DNA of 64,000 nucleotides from Cerioporus squamosus (taxonomy: Eukaryota; Basidiomycota; Agaricomycetes; Polyporales; Polyporaceae): assembly GCA_022592435.1 (NCBI GenBank), contig JABYQS010000070.1, positions 1 through 64,000 on the forward strand, in the 5' to 3' direction. A model generated the notes under the pieces. That model ran no database searches. It was not told where the DNA came from and worked only from the letters and a program-made list of their open reading frames with translations. Of this stretch, positions 34,605 through 46,219 are shown one piece after another. The translations under genes and the position numbers were made by a program. The first letter of the stretch is position 1. Each line of letters begins with the position of its first letter.

Positions 34605-35030
34605 CATCAGGAAACGCGTTTGGCGCTATCCCGGCTGTGCGGTGCTAGGCGGAGCGACAGCGCGATGGAAATCCCCCCCATCATACCGAGCCGCCGGTCT
34701 CTGCCCGGAGCGCCCTGTCTCTACCTGGCTCTATCCGGAGCAGCTGTCTCTATCCGGCTCTGTCCAGAGACACGTCCGAGCCCTCTCCCTTCCCCTCTCC
34801 CCATCCCACCTCAATATTCTGTTCTTAACGGCCGACTACTGCCCCATCATGATCGCATTTCCATGGTAAGAGCTGTTCTGCCCTTCCGGTACCAGTGTCT
34901 AGTATGTGTTCACAGAGCTCGAGCTTGCCGACGGGAAAATGATTCCCCGATAGCTCGGATAGAGTCGGATAGAGCCCATAGAGCCACAGAGACGCCTGTC
35001 TCCGCACAGCAAATAACGCGTTTCCTGATG
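34605..35030. repeat. MITE-like segment with 16-bp inverted ends
   Basis: The left end CATCAGGAAACGCGTT (34605-34620) is exactly inverted at 35015-35030. Inside, imperfect units of GGCTCTATCCG recur in opposite orientations on the left (about 34700-34770) and right (about 34950-35000). The 426-bp segment has no gene. The layout suits a non-autonomous inverted-repeat element; I could not define a clear target duplication. Confidence 0.5.
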
Positions 35031-35170
35031 CAGGCCATGATACGATACCTTAGCACACCGGACATATGTCCCCTTCACAGTAAGTGTTGCTTGTGGCACG
35101 TCGGCTCCCTCGACCTGTAGACATGCAGGATTCCCAGTCGGTCAGTCTGCACCTTGGTACTGACGTGATG

Positions 35171-35288
35171 ACATTCCCTCCTGCGGGTGCTTCAAGACAC
35201 ACAGTGCAAATGCAAGCAAAACATCACACATCACAGATCATCCTGACTGCATCGCATGCAGCGTCGGATTCACATTACTGGCACCGCA
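35171..35288 (+). repeat. 118-bp direct repeat, copy 2
   Basis: Gap-free match, about 82% identical, to 32043-32160 in the same orientation. It ends 197 bp before the ATG of the esterase gene, so both copies occupy the same position relative to a start codon. Confidence 0.85.
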
Positions 35289-35484
35289 AGGCCGAGCTTC
35301 ACGCGTTCACCAGCTTCCGTAAACGCTCCTATATACTGAATGCACCTTGTCTCGGGTCCTCGGATGTGTGCCACCATTGCTTGATGCCCGCTCGTTACGC
35401 AACGCTGATGACTGCGGCCTGGTATGTACATATATAAGTTCCAATGTGCTAACTACACTGCGTGAGGTGTCCTCGAAATCCCCC

Positions 35485-36629
35485 ATGCCTACTCCTCAGG
35501 TGGTTCTAAGCATTGTAGTTGCCTGTGCGGCCGTTGCACTGGCTGCTCCCGCTGCCGTCAGTGGCAGGCCCAAAGCTCACTCCGCTATCATCGCCTTCGG
35601 GGATTCGTTCTCAGACAATGGTTCGTCCTCGTTGTCGGCTCGACAACGCACGCTGACCCCCAGCTATACAGGCAGTGGTGCATGGGCTCTCACGAACCAC
35701 ACATGGCCAGCAGATCCTCATTAGTAGGTCTCCGAAATATGCCGAGTCTGTGTGATGTGCTGACGGACTCTGATATCTGACAGCGCTGGAGGCCGCTTCT
35801 CGAATGGCCCTGTCTGGTTAGAATACGTCGCAGGGAACCTCTCCACACCCCTTGTGGACTATGCAGTTGGCGGAGGTATGTATCCCGCAACATCAACGGC
35901 AGCAACTGGGCTGACGATGCCCATGTCCATCTAGCGACTTCCTCTAATGCGCTTGTCCAGGGCTACACCGGGCCTGGGTCGACCATCCCCGTCCCATCCG
36001 TGGATGAGCAGGTCGCGGACTTCCTCGAAAGCACGCCATCCAACGTATTGCTGACGAACCCGCTCTTCGTCCTCGAAGGCGGCGCCAACGACGCCTTCTT
36101 CGATCTCAACGTGACCGCGGCGCAGTCCTTCAACGCGCTCATGAAGTCCAAAGCCGCGCTCGCGTCCGCCTACCCTAGGGCAGAGATCCTCCTTCTCTCG
36201 TATCCCGACCTGTCCCAAATCCCGTACGACTTCTATGTTGACGTAGAGACGAAGCGCGAGCTCAGGACGTTCAGCTACGAGCTCGCAGGGCTCTGCCGAC
36301 ATGCGCAGCTCCGGGATAAGGATCTCAAGCACGTCGACCTCATCCCGCTGTTCGCGGACTTCGATTATTACGGGACGCCGACTGCATATGGCTTCGCGCC
36401 GCTCGGGGCTTACGGGAGCTGCTTGACTGGCGCCTACGGTGAAACGGCGAATGTGACGGTATGCGACGACGCGGATGAGATGGTCTTCTGGGACGAGTAC
36501 CAGTGAGTGTCGTTCACCAGTGCTCCACGGCGGAAGTATACTGAGTGGACCGTTGCGGTTATTAGCCCGACAACACATGCGCATTCCTGGATTGCGCATA
36601 TCGTCCTAGAGACCCTCGGCTTTCGTTGA
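35485..36629 (+). CDS. Secreted SGNH esterase, CE16-like acetylesterase
   Basis: Probable extracellular carbohydrate acetylesterase of the GDSL/SGNH fold, removing acetyl groups from hemicellulose oligomers. The start MPTPQVVLSIVVACAAVALA is a signal peptide with a cleavage-like AAPAAVSG. Block I is IIAFGDSFSDNG (nucleophile Ser). Then come GRFSNGPVWLEYVAGNLSTP (characteristic of the CE16/plant-GDSL-like group), DYAVGGATSSNALV (Gly block), VLEGGANDAFFDL (Asn block) and the final exon ending PTTHAHSWIAHIVLETLGFR with the catalytic His. The stop is at 36627-36629. About 310 residues in five exons, normal for the family. One NFS-type and several NVT-type glycosylation sites fit a secreted enzyme. 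CE16 versus a generic SGNH hydrolase is not decisive from sequence. Confidence 0.85.
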
Positions 36630-36864
36630 GGGACAGCCGCTGATGGGTTAGGCATAACTTGGTGCTCTACTTTGAGTTCCGCCGGAACTCAAACGTACTG
36701 TACATCCTGAGATGATTCATGAGTCCTACTCGTAGATAAGAAGACGTCGTGCACGAAGGGGTGGGGGTCAGACTACTACTCACTTTGATTCGACGACCGA
36801 CTCTACCCGGCTTACCTAAAAGTTATGTATAGGTGAGTACGCACAAGAGATTGGTGTTATCGAC

Positions 36865-38252
36865 TCACTGTCGCGGCGCGATCTCAACCTTGACGATTCT
36901 CCGAGAACATAAGTCGGGCAGCTGCGCCTGCACGATCTTCACCAGCACCGAGCGAGATAGTGTACGGCTGGACATCACGGCAAAATGCACTAACTGCAAT
37001 CTCTTGAAGTTGTCCCCGGCGAGGACGATGTTTGCTTGTTCTGAGTACATGAGATCCTCCTTGAGACCCAGAAGGGACCCGAGGACGTTGCGGATGTAGA
37101 GGTGTCGGAGGTGGAAGTGGGTGTCCCGCAGCATGAACACAAGCGTCGACCAGAAACCGGTACCGTAGTCCAGCACTGACTGATTCCCGTTGTCCAATGG
37201 GTCCAGGAGGGCGTCTGCATAGACGAAGAGGCTCTGAACGTTGGGAAACATCGACAGGGAAAGGTTCCCTATGGGAGGAAGGGTCAGCGTCATGGTAGAG
37301 GAAGAGCTGCGCCCAGCAGATCCTACGAACCAGTCATCGTCATTTGCAGCGTGGTCAGATGCATGTACGAGCCCAAGGTCATCATATGACCCAGCGCGTC
37401 TGAGCGTAAAGTAATCGGGGATGTGTTGCGGTACGACTCCCTTTACTCGTGAGCAAACAAGAGTAAGTGAGAGATGGAAGTCCGTGAGCAGGTCTCGCAA
37501 AGCCATAGGAAGAGTGGGTCCACGACGGCGTCGGAAGTGGTGAAGTAGACAGACAAGCGGCGCAACGATGGACCCTTGTGGGGTTGGGAAAAGAACGGGA
37601 CGGAAGGAGACACGCGTGTCTATGTGACATGGAAGAGCGAAAGGTCGTCAAGGGTCGGGACGGCTGCGAGAGCCTGAGCGCGACGGAGGAAGTTGAAGGA
37701 TGACGTGCGGCAGTCGCGCAGCGACAATCTCCGCAGTCTGACCAAACCTGGAGAGAAGCAGCGGCTTCGCTAGCACGAGGACTGTGTCTTGCCCCAGTTG
37801 AAGTTGGCGAGAGTAGGGGTCCGCAATCCGGGTAGATGGCCAGCTATGTCATGAAAGACGCGATGAGAGTAGGCTGACGTTGTCCGATTCGTGGGGATAG
37901 ATCCTGAAAACGCGTGTGGAGGCGAGATACGTCTTGAGCGCATCGGAATGAATGACCCGTTGCACAAACAGGTCGTATACGACGACGACTTCTCGATCGC
38001 TATCTCCTCGAAGAGGTTGGCCCTGCTTGCAGGAGTCCAAGCTCGGCAGACGAGCATGCACCTGCACAACGTGCCGCCATCGTCCACGTAGCTGATGATG
38101 ATGTCCGTGATCTCTGCAGGTAGATAAACAAGCACAGCTACCTCGAGATGGTCAGGTTGTAATCCGCGTATGGGGATAGTACACGAGCGTACCTGTAGCC
38201 CTCGACCCCCGCCATTGCTTTGAATACCGCCGTGCCTTCTGCCGGTCATCAT
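36865..38252 (-). CDS. F-box/LRR-like protein, possibly degenerate
   Basis: The N-terminal part has an F-box-like motif: VYLPAEITDIIISYVDDGG followed by LCRCMLVCRAWTPASRANLF, the pattern used to bind Skp1 in SCF ubiquitin ligases. Downstream are LRR-type strands: LPGLRTPTLANFNW, LSLRDCRTSSFNFLRRAQAL, VPTLDDLSLFHV, SLRRLSVYFTTSDAVVDPLF and LSMFPNVQSLFVYADALLDP, then FHLRHLYIRNVLGSLLG to the stop at 36865. These blocks lie in different frames. An in-frame TAG follows LSLFHVT (about 37626), directly before TRVSPSVPFF. Either several introns are present or the gene is decaying. Similar families are highly multicopy in agaricomycetes. The F-box call is likely; gene integrity is doubtful. Confidence 0.6.
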
Positions 38253-39052
38253 TCACTGAGACGGAGTCGGAGAAGTCCATGCGGGCAGTCGCAGCCCAAC
38301 CGAGGCCAACAGGGTGAGTGGGTTTGTGTTGAAGTCCAGCTGATGAGGCGTTGCCAGGAGCCTGTCATTTATATGTCTAGCTATCGCTGACCAGTCTGAT
38401 CGGTAGGTAGACTGAGTGCCGCGATGGCACAGGTTGGCCGCAATCCTGTGCAGTACGCCTCGGAAGACTGTCAAACTCTGTCATAAAGCCGTCAGCAAAG
38501 AGCGTTTCGGACGCGCGAAGCCCACCGGTACCGCCTCCCGCACTCAGCACGACGCCATCGTCCTCGGTAAATTGAATTTCACACTAAATACCTGCAGGCA
38601 ACTTCATGTACGAATCGGTAGAGTCGAGCAACAACAGTCTATACTGAACGGCTGGAAAGGCCAGCTCGGAGATTAGTTCTGCCAGTGACGGCGTCGGTCG
38701 GAGAACCATTGTGACTACCTCGCCACAATGCAACATGCAGTAGAAACAGACATGTCTTCGCAGAGCACCACAAGCAAGAGAAGCAAGGTCGAAGGACGGG
38801 TAGAGGGCCTGAGGACTCAGAGGGAGCTCGAGACGTGGAGAAGCTCACTTGCGCCCCCTTCCAACACAGCTAGCGCTGAGAGCACGTGGTGTCTACATAA
38901 GCGCTACGCACCAGTACACCAGTAGCGCAAGCTTGAGTTGAAGCAGAAGCTACCTACGCACCGTACCTTGACCTCTACCTCCCATCGTTCTGATTTCTAG
39001 AGCAACCGGAACCTACGTGGAACATGCTTCTTGTAGCCCCTCAACAATTAAG
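38253..39052. other. Intergenic, no gene recognised
   Basis: Divergent promoter space between the F-box-like gene (minus) and ATG11 (plus). No supported coding sequence. Confidence 0.45.
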
Positions 39053-42000
39053 ATGATCCAGCTATGCCGAGCAGAGGACGGAGTGATCATACAGTTGGAT
39101 GTTTCGTTATGGGATCTGGAAAGGTGCGTTAGTACCACAGTGGCTAATCTGGTCGGCCCGAGGTACTCGGAAACATATGTCGGGGACGAGCTGGACGAGG
39201 AGGATACAGGGAGAAAAGTCGGCACATCAGGGCCAGTGAGGGGCACATGGGAAATGGTCTCGCGTCCGACGCCTCGTCATTCCCTTCCTCAGCCCTTCTG
39301 TGCTTCACTGGTCGTTGGACGCCTCTGCGTACGCATCTCAGTCGTATGAGAACAACTTGTGACTCTACGCAAGCGCATGCAGTTCTCGCAGAGCAGCCGG
39401 GAACTCGATTGTCTGGATGAATGAACAGTGCGCTGACCCCTCCATGTCATTCTAGGCTAGATAGCTTGGAACACTTCATATACGAGAAGACTGGCGTTTC
39501 TCCAGATGCAGTTTGGGCATATCTCTCTGATGGGAGACCCCTCAAGAATGACAACGTCCGTGAGCTCGCTGGACTCGAGGATCAGGTGAGGCTTCCCCGC
39601 ACACGCGTTCACCCGGCGTGCTGATGGTATGGCAGACAATATACGTCTTCAACAAGTCGTATCTGAGTTCTGACCCAGACGAAGTCATTCACCATTTGCG
39701 CTGTGAACCCGAACTGCAACCTCCGGTAGAAGGTAAGCAGTGTATGACGCTTGCACCCCAACATCCCACCCACATGCGTTCGCCTCTTACAGATGCGATT
39801 GCATCCACGCCCCCATTCCGCATATCTCAACTTGCGAGCAGCTACGTCCAAACAGCTATGACGCACGTCGAGTATATTAATCGCACACTCACCTCCCTCC
39901 ACTATCAACAACGGGCCATTCAAATATCTTCCGGTGCTCTCGACCACCATATTCTGGCGACTTCCGATACCTACGAAGGTATTGCAGCTATCGCCGAGCG
40001 CGAGTTGGACAAGCAGGGGAAGCTTCTGGGAGGCCTTGATGCTGACCTGGAGATCGCTAGCCGCGTTAAGGTGCACAAGGAGTTTCTCAGTGTGTCCGTC
40101 AGGCGCGCCATGGAAGCCGGGGACAAGGGGCGCACGTTGGGCGACTACGTGAGCAAGGTCAAGATGCAGCAGGTTGCAGCCAGCTGTGTCAAGACGCACG
40201 AGGAGCTGAAGTCACGCTATGAAGCCGTGCGGGAGGCAATGGAGCGGCTCAGCCGAGGAAGCGACGAGGTCCGCCATATGGTGAGCAATCGCAGGTGAGC
40301 GTTGTTCTTCCTATAACCGGAGACAGGACATCAATAGACACTAGCTCCATAGATGACGGGGAGAGCTGCGGACGGCGCACGCAAGAACTCTGGGAACAGA
40401 TGTCGTCTCTTAACTCGACTATCGACCGTAAGTCATATGTCATGGTGTCTGACATACTGCTCACACTATGCAGGACCAGGTGTGGTCCCCGAGAAAGCGC
40501 TCCAAGGTATGCTTTCGATGGTATGCTTGCGTTGCGATGGAGATCGTCTGACTCCGTAAAGAGTTTCGCCAGTTGGACGACGGGATTCGGCTCGAGGTCG
40601 AACGCATCACGGAAATCAAGGTATGTCTTCTCCCGTTGATCAACACATTTCTCGATGACTTACGGTTGTCTCGATAGAATGCTTATGCGGAGCAGTGCAT
40701 CTATGCCATCCGTCGAATCAGCGAACTGAACACGGACCTTGTGACGTTGCCTTCTGCAATGACCTCGCTGCAAACAAGCTTCAGAGCGAAGACCAGCTTC
40801 TCTCACATCGCACGGCTGCACAGCATGCTGTATGCATATGGGGCTACAGTCGTGGAGATCGTGCGAAGGAAAGAGTTTGGTACGCCTGACAGACGTCCTC
40901 CTTGTTTCGGGTACTCATGCTTCCCGTAGCACGCTTCTTCTACCAGAGAGCTCAGAGCATCCTTGAAGTGATGGCGAAACTCTCGTACGTCTGCATCGGT
41001 CCTCCATCCTGCTTGAAACGTGCTGAACGAGGTCTGACCTAGGTCCAACGAGCGTAAACGACGTCAAGCGTACAAGAACGAAGTCCAAGGAGAGCTTCCT
41101 TTTGAGGTCAAAGCGATGGACGATCCTGTGCCTAGCATCGACTTCTCTCCCAGTGGTTCCAGTGACTCTCCATACACGCTCGAGCGTGTGGACATTGATG
41201 GTGAGTCAGGAACCATGTCTTTCGTTATGCATCCTCACTTTGCCAGACTTCCTCCACGTGCTTGAGGACCTTGAACATTTCGCGAAGAAGGCAAATGATT
41301 CAGTCGCAGAAGCGTCCGTGCAAGAAGCTCGGTCGAAGCTCGACAAGCTCATCGGGAAGATGGATACACTTGAGTCCGGATTCGACCGGATAGCGGAACG
41401 GTCTCGTGCGTACTCCCTCGCAACCCGCCCATTCCTGTACTGAACACCATGCAGTATTGTCCACCTCGAGACTTCTGAGCCATCGGCGGAGAGGTACGTG
41501 CTCAATCAACTTGCATCTTGAGGATGTAAACTGACGACAACACACAGCTACCGAGGACGAGCAAGCGTACACGGAGCTGCAGCTGCAGCTGCAAGATCTA
41601 CATCAGCAGAGAGTCGAGGAGCAAGTCGCGTCCAAGCAAAGTCGCTCAGCATTGGAGGCCGAGATCGTCCAGCTCCGGGATTCCTTGCAGATGTCAGAGA
41701 CAGCCCGTGGACAGCTGGAGCGCGACCTTCACGCGGCACGTGCACAGCTAGAAAGTGAAGCAACATCTCGACGAATACTGGAGGAGCGCAACACCGAGAT
41801 GTCGCAGGAGGCCGACGCGAAGCGAGAGACCCTGGCGAGCGCGCTGGCTGAAGCGACTGAGCAGACGCGGTCGGCTGAAGTACTTCGTCAACAACTCGCC
41901 CAAGTTCAGAGCGAATACGAGGCGATGAAATCACTCGAGGCCAGGCACGCGGAGAAAGTAGCGACCCTACTGGAGGAGCAGGCTAAGACGCTGAAGCGGC

Positions 42001-44342
42001 TGGAGGAAGCCCGAGCACGCGGCGAGGACCTCGAGGCGCAGATCCAAGCAGCGCGGGGGGAGAGCGACGATGTCAAGCGTGCGCTTCTGGAGGCGGGTAA
42101 AGAGAAGGATCGACTGCTGCGTGCTCAGGCATCGGAACACGACCGGCTCTTGCGCGACCATATCGCGGAGGCGGACGGGGACCGTGCCGTGCTCGAGCAT
42201 CAGTTCTCCGAGCTCCGGGCTGCCCTCGAGGATGCGGAACGTCAACTCAAGGATGCTCGGACGCAGGCAGAAATGGCCAATGCGGATGCTGTCGGCCTCC
42301 GAGAAGAGCTGCAGCGGATCGAACACGAGCTTAGGGATGCTCGTCGGGATGAGCGGGCCGTCCGGGAGGACCTCCGTGCCGCGCGGGCGTCTCAGGCTGA
42401 CTTTGAGCACCGGCTTGAGCAGAGCGAGAGACTCGTTGCGCAAATGCTGGACGTCGCGCTCGCATTCCGCGACGCGCACGTGAAGGCTCTGTCGAATGTG
42501 CAGGCCATGATCACTCACCCCGGCAACAGAGCGTCGGCAGCCGCTAATCTCGCCGATTCAGCCCTTAGCCACTCACGCCATACTATCGTCGCACACTCCG
42601 GAGACCCTGCTCCCATTGACCCGTCAGATCCAGTCGCTGCTCTGGATGCGCTGCGTGCTTTTGACCACGACCACTTCCTCGAGTCCATTGGCAAGGCCGG
42701 CTCAACGATACGCAAGTGGCAGAAGCAGTGCAAGGACTACCGCGAGCGAGCGAAGGGCAAGATCTCGTTCAGGAACTTTACCAAGGGCGACCTGGCCCTC
42801 TTCCTCCCAACTCGAAACTCTATCTCCAAGCCTTGGGCGGCGTTCAACGGTGAGTCTCGATGCAGGCGATCGATATTTCACTTCAGGCACTGACGTCCGA
42901 TATTTCTCCATGACCATTTCTTGCGCCACCACCCGTAGTCTCCTTCCCACACTACTTCCTCCAGGCTACTGGTCATCTTGCGGATCAGTTGAAGACCCGC
43001 GAGTGGATCGTGGCCAGGATCACGTCCATCACCGAGCGCGTCGTCGATGCTAAGGTACGTCTGGTGGGCGTCTTATATACCCTTCCCGTCTTATCCGGAA
43101 GCTTGGCTGGACCTAATTCTGGCCCGTCTTCTGGGTGTGCAATTATAGGACCCGAGCAGCAATCCGTACGGCCTGGGTGATGGAGTCAAGTATTACATGC
43201 TTGAGGTTGAGGACTGGACACAGCCGTCATACCCCTCCAAACGTCGGGAGTCGTCCAAGAAGATTTCAACGGTGGAAGCGTTGTCAGAGCCTGCGGCCCA
43301 GCTCCTTCCAGCCGCAGAAACAGGCACAATCCCGGCCGGGCCTCCAGAGCCGGAGGTTGAGGAGTCTTTCAGTGCGACGCGTCCCCCGACGTCCCATCTA
43401 TTCCCACGAACGCGTGCGGGGTCCTCGCCCACCGCGGGTCCTTCTTCTCTTTCGCGGCTTCTCGCTCAGGCTGGTCCATCCGAGCCCCCCGCCTCATCTT
43501 CTCTTGGCTTGGTGTCGGCCGACGTCGGGAATGACTCTTCCCGCGCACACGCGGCTACGTCGCCCAAGGGTGATAGTCCGAGGGCGTCCCGAAGTGTGTC
43601 TCCGACAGTCCCGCTCCCGCCTCCTGCAATTGTTCCATCACCGCCACCATCACATTCTCAGTCCCCTCCGTCCCCTCCGACGCGTCCTATCCCGGGTCCC
43701 TCGACAGCCTCCGGATCTCAGCCCGTCAACAACCATGCACCTTCACAGCCTTCACCTCTACGTCCTGGATCGCGTGCCTCACGCGGGTCGACCTCGTCTC
43801 GTTTCTCGACCGCACGAATACCGTTCGGAGGTGTCCCTACCACGGCGACGGCGAAGGCGATGCCGACGACTGCCATCTCGGAACAGGCCATCTCCACGCT
43901 GTCAACGACGCCGTCTTCTGGAACTGGGTCTGGTTCTGCCTCTGGCTCTAGCGATACCGTAGCTGTCGGTATGCCAGGTGCCCTGAGCAACTCCAGCATT
44001 CCCTCTCCGGAAGGCTCGCCCACCGCGGGTGTGGCTAATTTGCTATCGCAGAGCCACCGCAGGCGGACGACGTCGTACCACCTCCCTACCGCCCGTAACT
44101 CCACCGTGGGGCTATCTGCGCCGACCGCCAGTGCATCGGCGTCGAGCCCGCTTGCGACAGGCACCGGGGCCGGGGCCGGGATCGGGGCTACCGCGAGCAG
44201 TCGGCTTGCCAGCCTGGCGAGCAGCTGGGGCGTCTCGTTCGGGCGCAAGAAGGCAGCCGAGCTGGCGGAACGTGAGGGCGGTGGGCGCGCGTCTGGGTCA
44301 GCCAGTCCCATACCGGAGTCGCCTATGCAGGCTTCAGACTGA
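39053..44342 (+). CDS. ATG11: ATG11 selective-autophagy scaffold
   Basis: Large coiled-coil scaffold that recruits cargo receptors and the Atg1 kinase to the phagophore site (Cvt, mitophagy, pexophagy). Exon 1 MIQLCRAEDGVIIQLDVSLW begins a ubiquitin-like N-terminal fold as in Atg11/FIP200; it continues HFIYEKTGVSPDAVWAYLSD and TIYVFNKSYLSSDPDEVIHH. A helical domain follows (ASSYVQTAMTHVEYINRTLT, KVHKEFLSVSVRRAMEAGDK). Then comes a long coiled coil from about 41560 to 42480 (repeats such as RDSLQMSETARGQLERDLHA). The conserved C-terminal Atg11 domain spans two introns: VSFPHYFLQATGHLADQLKT, REWIVARITSITERVVDAK and GVKYYMLEVEDWTQPS. A Ser/Pro/Thr-rich, probably disordered tail of about 370 residues extends to the stop. 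Total about 1,300 residues in 13 or so exons. Confidence 0.9.
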
Positions 44343-46130
44343 GTGTCATTCCATCCGCTCGCGGTCTCTCGTCCACGCTCTCTACTTACCGTGACACGAG
44401 TGTTGCACGGCCACACCTTCTTTTGTTGCTGTCATCTTTGCTGTTGTGTACGTTTGTCTTGCTTCAGGATTCTCGGTTAATCATCACCATCGGTGAACTC
44501 ATCTGTAGATGCTGCTCATCACAAGTACTGCTACCGTCCTCGATTGACATAATGACATTCAGTTATCGCAGACTGCGTGCGGTTACGTCTTGGAAGCCGC
44601 TGTCTCTGGTCCAATCGCAGAGGTATCTTCTTCAACTGTCATGAGAAGAACAATTTCAATTCTTGGCGAAGATCAAACTATGCAGCTTGTCAAGGGATCG
44701 ATCGAGCGTCGACGACATTACGGGAAAGGTTCCCATGTGTTTACGTTTCGTGCGCGCGGTTTCTCCGGCCCATCTTGACGTTGTGAGCCATATTCGTCTG
44801 AAAAACTCCGAAGGTCGCCCTCGCGCAGAGTGGTTGCGACCGCGTCCCCTGTACTGTAGGTCACTCGAGAGACTAGAGTGTTGGTGGCGCAGGGCATCCG
44901 GCGGCGCGCCACCGGGAGGGCGCTGGTTTCTCCAGTGTTTCCGCGTGGGGACGGTGACGCTTGCCTTGGAACATGTTGGAAGCAATGTATATAACAGCTA
45001 GAGGAAGCGACATTGAGCGATGAGTATACGATGACGTATGTTTGTCTTCTCAAACGGCAAGCTCGTCGGTGCGGGTGCACACTGGAAGGGGCTTCGGGAC
45101 TTCTGCGAGCGGCCGCCGGTAAAATGACACGGCGTGGAGGCGCTCTGCAGACAGGACTGTCTGTGGTAAGATGTAGCCGAATGCGTAGACCATACAGGGG
45201 ACGTACAAGCTGCGGAGATCCATGTGACTTGGCGGACTGGTGGTACGTTTTCGCTTCCGTCCGTTGTCTCGCTCAGCGGGAGTCACGGTGTGTGGCATGT
45301 ACCACAGCGAACGAGGTTACGCACTGTTACGCACCGGTTATGTGAGTAACTACATGCACCATGTAGCAGTGCGGGGAAGCTAAGAAAAGCTTTCGATTGA
45401 GTCAAGGTCCGCAGAGCTCCCCACGGGGACAAAAACGTTCATGCTGGTGGCTGCGATGCGGGATCATTCTTGTTGTCCGTATTTAGTTGGACGCCTGATG
45501 CAGTCACCAGTGCATGGCCGCCCGCCGCGGACTGGCGCCCGACGCTCGCTCTCTCCTATCTACCATCTTCTCTGGACCGTCCGCGAGTGCGTTTGCGGCC
45601 AACGCTGGCCATGCTTCACCGCCGTTACAGGCTGCGTGGACTAGGATGGCCTGTGAGCGCCAGACCGGGCACAAACAGGTGGGTCTAGATCAGTCGCAAG
45701 CCTGTCCTCGTCTGGGCAATTGTTGCTGGGAAAGAACCCTCTAGGGCGCATGTTCGCAGAATCTGCATGTTCCTGGCTCGAAAGCCATCTCTTGCTCGTA
45801 TTGGCAAGTGCTTAATTGCTATTCAGTTATAAGAGCATCGCAAGTACGGTGCCTGTTCATAGACGAAGGCCAGCGAGGCCGCGAGATGCGGCTTCGGAGA
45901 TGAGGCAGAGGCAGAGATGTGGTGGTGGAAGCATGAGCCGAGAGTTTGTGGCTGGCTGTGTGAGTGTGCCTGGACAGATCTCGCCTACCGCGCCGACCAA
46001 TGAGATCCGCGATTCGGATGCGGGGCAATCAAACCCACGGGGAAACTGGAGAATCTCTGGAGAAACCACCGACGTCGACCGTCCTGGCGGTCACCTGGCC
46101 ACTCCTTCCCCGTGTTCGCGTCTCAACTAG
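44343..46130. other. Intergenic, no gene recognised
   Basis: About 1.8 kb with only short, unrecognised frames. The last 200 bp is the promoter of the next transporter and contains three SYGGRG matches (GCGGGG 46020-46025, CTGGAG 46046-46051, CTGGAG 46057-46062). Confidence 0.4.
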
Positions 46131-46136
46131 TATAAA
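46131..46136 (+). promoter_or_regulatory. TATA box of the second sugar transporter
   Basis: TATAAA in CTAGTATAAAGCCC, 89 bp upstream of the ATG at 46220, followed by a pyrimidine-rich leader. A strong match in both sequence and position. Confidence 0.7.
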
Positions 46137-46219
46137 GCCCCCACGCTCGTTACTTCTTTTCGCCAGCTTCTCCCAGCTCTACCCTCGTCCCGACACCAAG
46201 TCTATCTCGCCAGCTCATC

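Larger units (their letters stand above)
34373..35484. other. Intergenic between kinase-like gene and esterase, repeat-rich
   Basis: Contains an inverted-repeat-bounded segment (34605-35030) and copy 2 of the 118-bp repeat (35171-35288). TATATA at 35330-35335 and TATATAA at 35431-35437 are candidate core promoters for the esterase. No coding sequence is supported. Confidence 0.5.

Noticed and set aside
32043..35288. LTR retrotransposon with the 118-bp repeats as LTRs
   Set aside because: The repeats are short, about 18% diverged, lack TG...CA ends, and nothing between them resembles gag or pol.
41967..42518. Minus-strand 183-codon frame
   Set aside because: Antisense shadow of the ATG11 coiled-coil exon; no family signature.
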